Assembly (NCBI GenBank): GCA_007116995.1
Contig: SKHL01000010.1
Span: 1 to 14,582 of the forward strand
DNA from: Limnochordia bacterium
GTDB taxonomy: Bacteria; Bacillota; Limnochordia; Darwinibacteriales; DTU012
DNA length: 14,582 nt
Direction of reading: 5' to 3'
The position numbers and the translations under genes are program-made. Numbering within the stretch: position 1 is the first letter of the stretch; each line of letters begins with the position of its first letter. The notes beneath the pieces are model-generated. The model did not search any database, was not told where the DNA came from, and worked only from the letters and a program-made list of their open reading frames with translations. Below, in pieces: positions 14,204 through 14,582 of the stretch.

Positions 14204-14582
14204 TAATCATCCTCCTCTCAAGCATATCTATAAAAGCTTCAACTCTTGTTGTGATACCTGCTTCACCCGTATGTTCATCAAGACTCAATAGTAAATGGGG
14301 AATCTGGTTCCGGCGACAATGCCTTTCAACTAATTCGGTCGTCAGTGAATCTGTGCCGCAACCAAATGCAACTAACGAAATTAGCCCGTCCACATGGTTT
14401 TTTAGGTAATCTGTACTTCCTAAAATTCGCCGTCCAGAAGTCCAAAACATCCGTTTCGGTAGCCTGCTACTATGCTCCCATATTACATCTTTATCTATTT
14501 GTTCAGGAGTAATTACATGACAATTGCTTTGAAGTAGTTTATCTAAAACTCCCATACTAACCTGCCTATCATATAATATATA
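14130..14582 (-). CDS. Acyl-CoA dehydratase activase-related protein (COG3580/DUF2229 type), C-terminal part
   Basis: This gene is cut by the window edge, and only its last 150 residues are visible. The frame stays open from the ATG at 14555 to base 14582. The nine extra residues before that methionine (YILYDRQVS) continue the family pattern HPYxxYDRxVSMG, so the ATG is internal and not the start. Visible features are VAFGCGTDSLTTELVER with a conserved cysteine, and LSLDEHTGEAGITTRVEAF, the same motif as at the end of the next gene. The full protein should be about twice as long, with its N-terminal cysteines outside the window. Its stop lies 74 bases inside the COG3581 gene, where both frames are coding. 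Substrate and activity are unknown. Confidence 0.85.
   Translation of the reverse strand, partial: YILYDRQVSMGVLDKLLQSNCHVITPEQIDKDVIWEHSSRLPKRMFWTSGRRILGSTDYLKNHVDGLISLVAFGCGTDSLTTELVERHCRRNQIPHLLLSLDEHTGEAGITTRVEAFIDMLERRMISAIDHTPHGELLYCPRSTLTRDGT

Noticed and set aside
14130..14555. Complete small gene starting at ATG 14555
   Set aside because: The frame is open to the window edge, and the nine residues before this ATG continue the COG3580 family pattern. The gene is a fragment caused by the window, not a short protein.

Overview
The window comes from the chromosome of a low-GC, spore-forming, probably anaerobic Firmicute of class Clostridia. Three things point there: IspH fused to ribosomal protein S1, a GerW/YtfJ-type sporulation gene next to scpA-scpB, and an ATP-dependent acyl-CoA dehydratase-type activase (a radical, iron-sulfur, strictly anaerobic chemistry). 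A Peptococcaceae/Desulfotomaculum-like relative fits best, but I cannot name a genus. All 17 genes lie on the minus strand, so transcription runs from high to low coordinates. Genes are packed tightly: 4-base start/stop overlaps are common and 10 of the 16 visible starts are TTG or GTG.

Right part (14582 to 12121): a cluster of three overlapping genes. A COG3580-type protein is cut by the window edge. It is followed by a COG3581-type protein and then by an ASKHA-fold activase related to HgdC, with both family cysteines and an extra four-cysteine C-terminal tail. These families accompany 2-hydroxyacyl-CoA dehydratase-like chemistry, but no dehydratase subunit is visible and the substrate is unknown. 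This is the least understood part of the window.

Middle part (12106 to 7122): a good sigma-A promoter with an overlapping dyad and a roughly 100-nt, apparently structured leader precedes lysA. Then come a site-2-protease-like M50 membrane protease, an HD-domain protein, scpA, scpB, a YtfI-like DUF2953 protein and ytfJ. A strong intrinsic terminator sits on the ytfJ stop codon. This unit combines the last step of lysine synthesis, chromosome segregation (the SMC-ScpAB complex) and sporulation.

Left part (7119 to 11): directly after the terminator a second promoter drives rluB, an HI0933-family flavoprotein, aroH, hisC, cmk, plsC and the ispH-S1 fusion. The genes overlap or lie less than 80 bases apart with no internal terminator seen. 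Functions cover rRNA modification, aromatic amino acid synthesis, CMP phosphorylation, phospholipid acylation, isoprenoid precursor synthesis and translation. The IspH-S1 linker holds a recent 60-bp in-frame tandem duplication.

Most of the window is conserved housekeeping DNA. The observations most worth following are the split activase cluster, the lysA leader and the expanding IspH-S1 linker.
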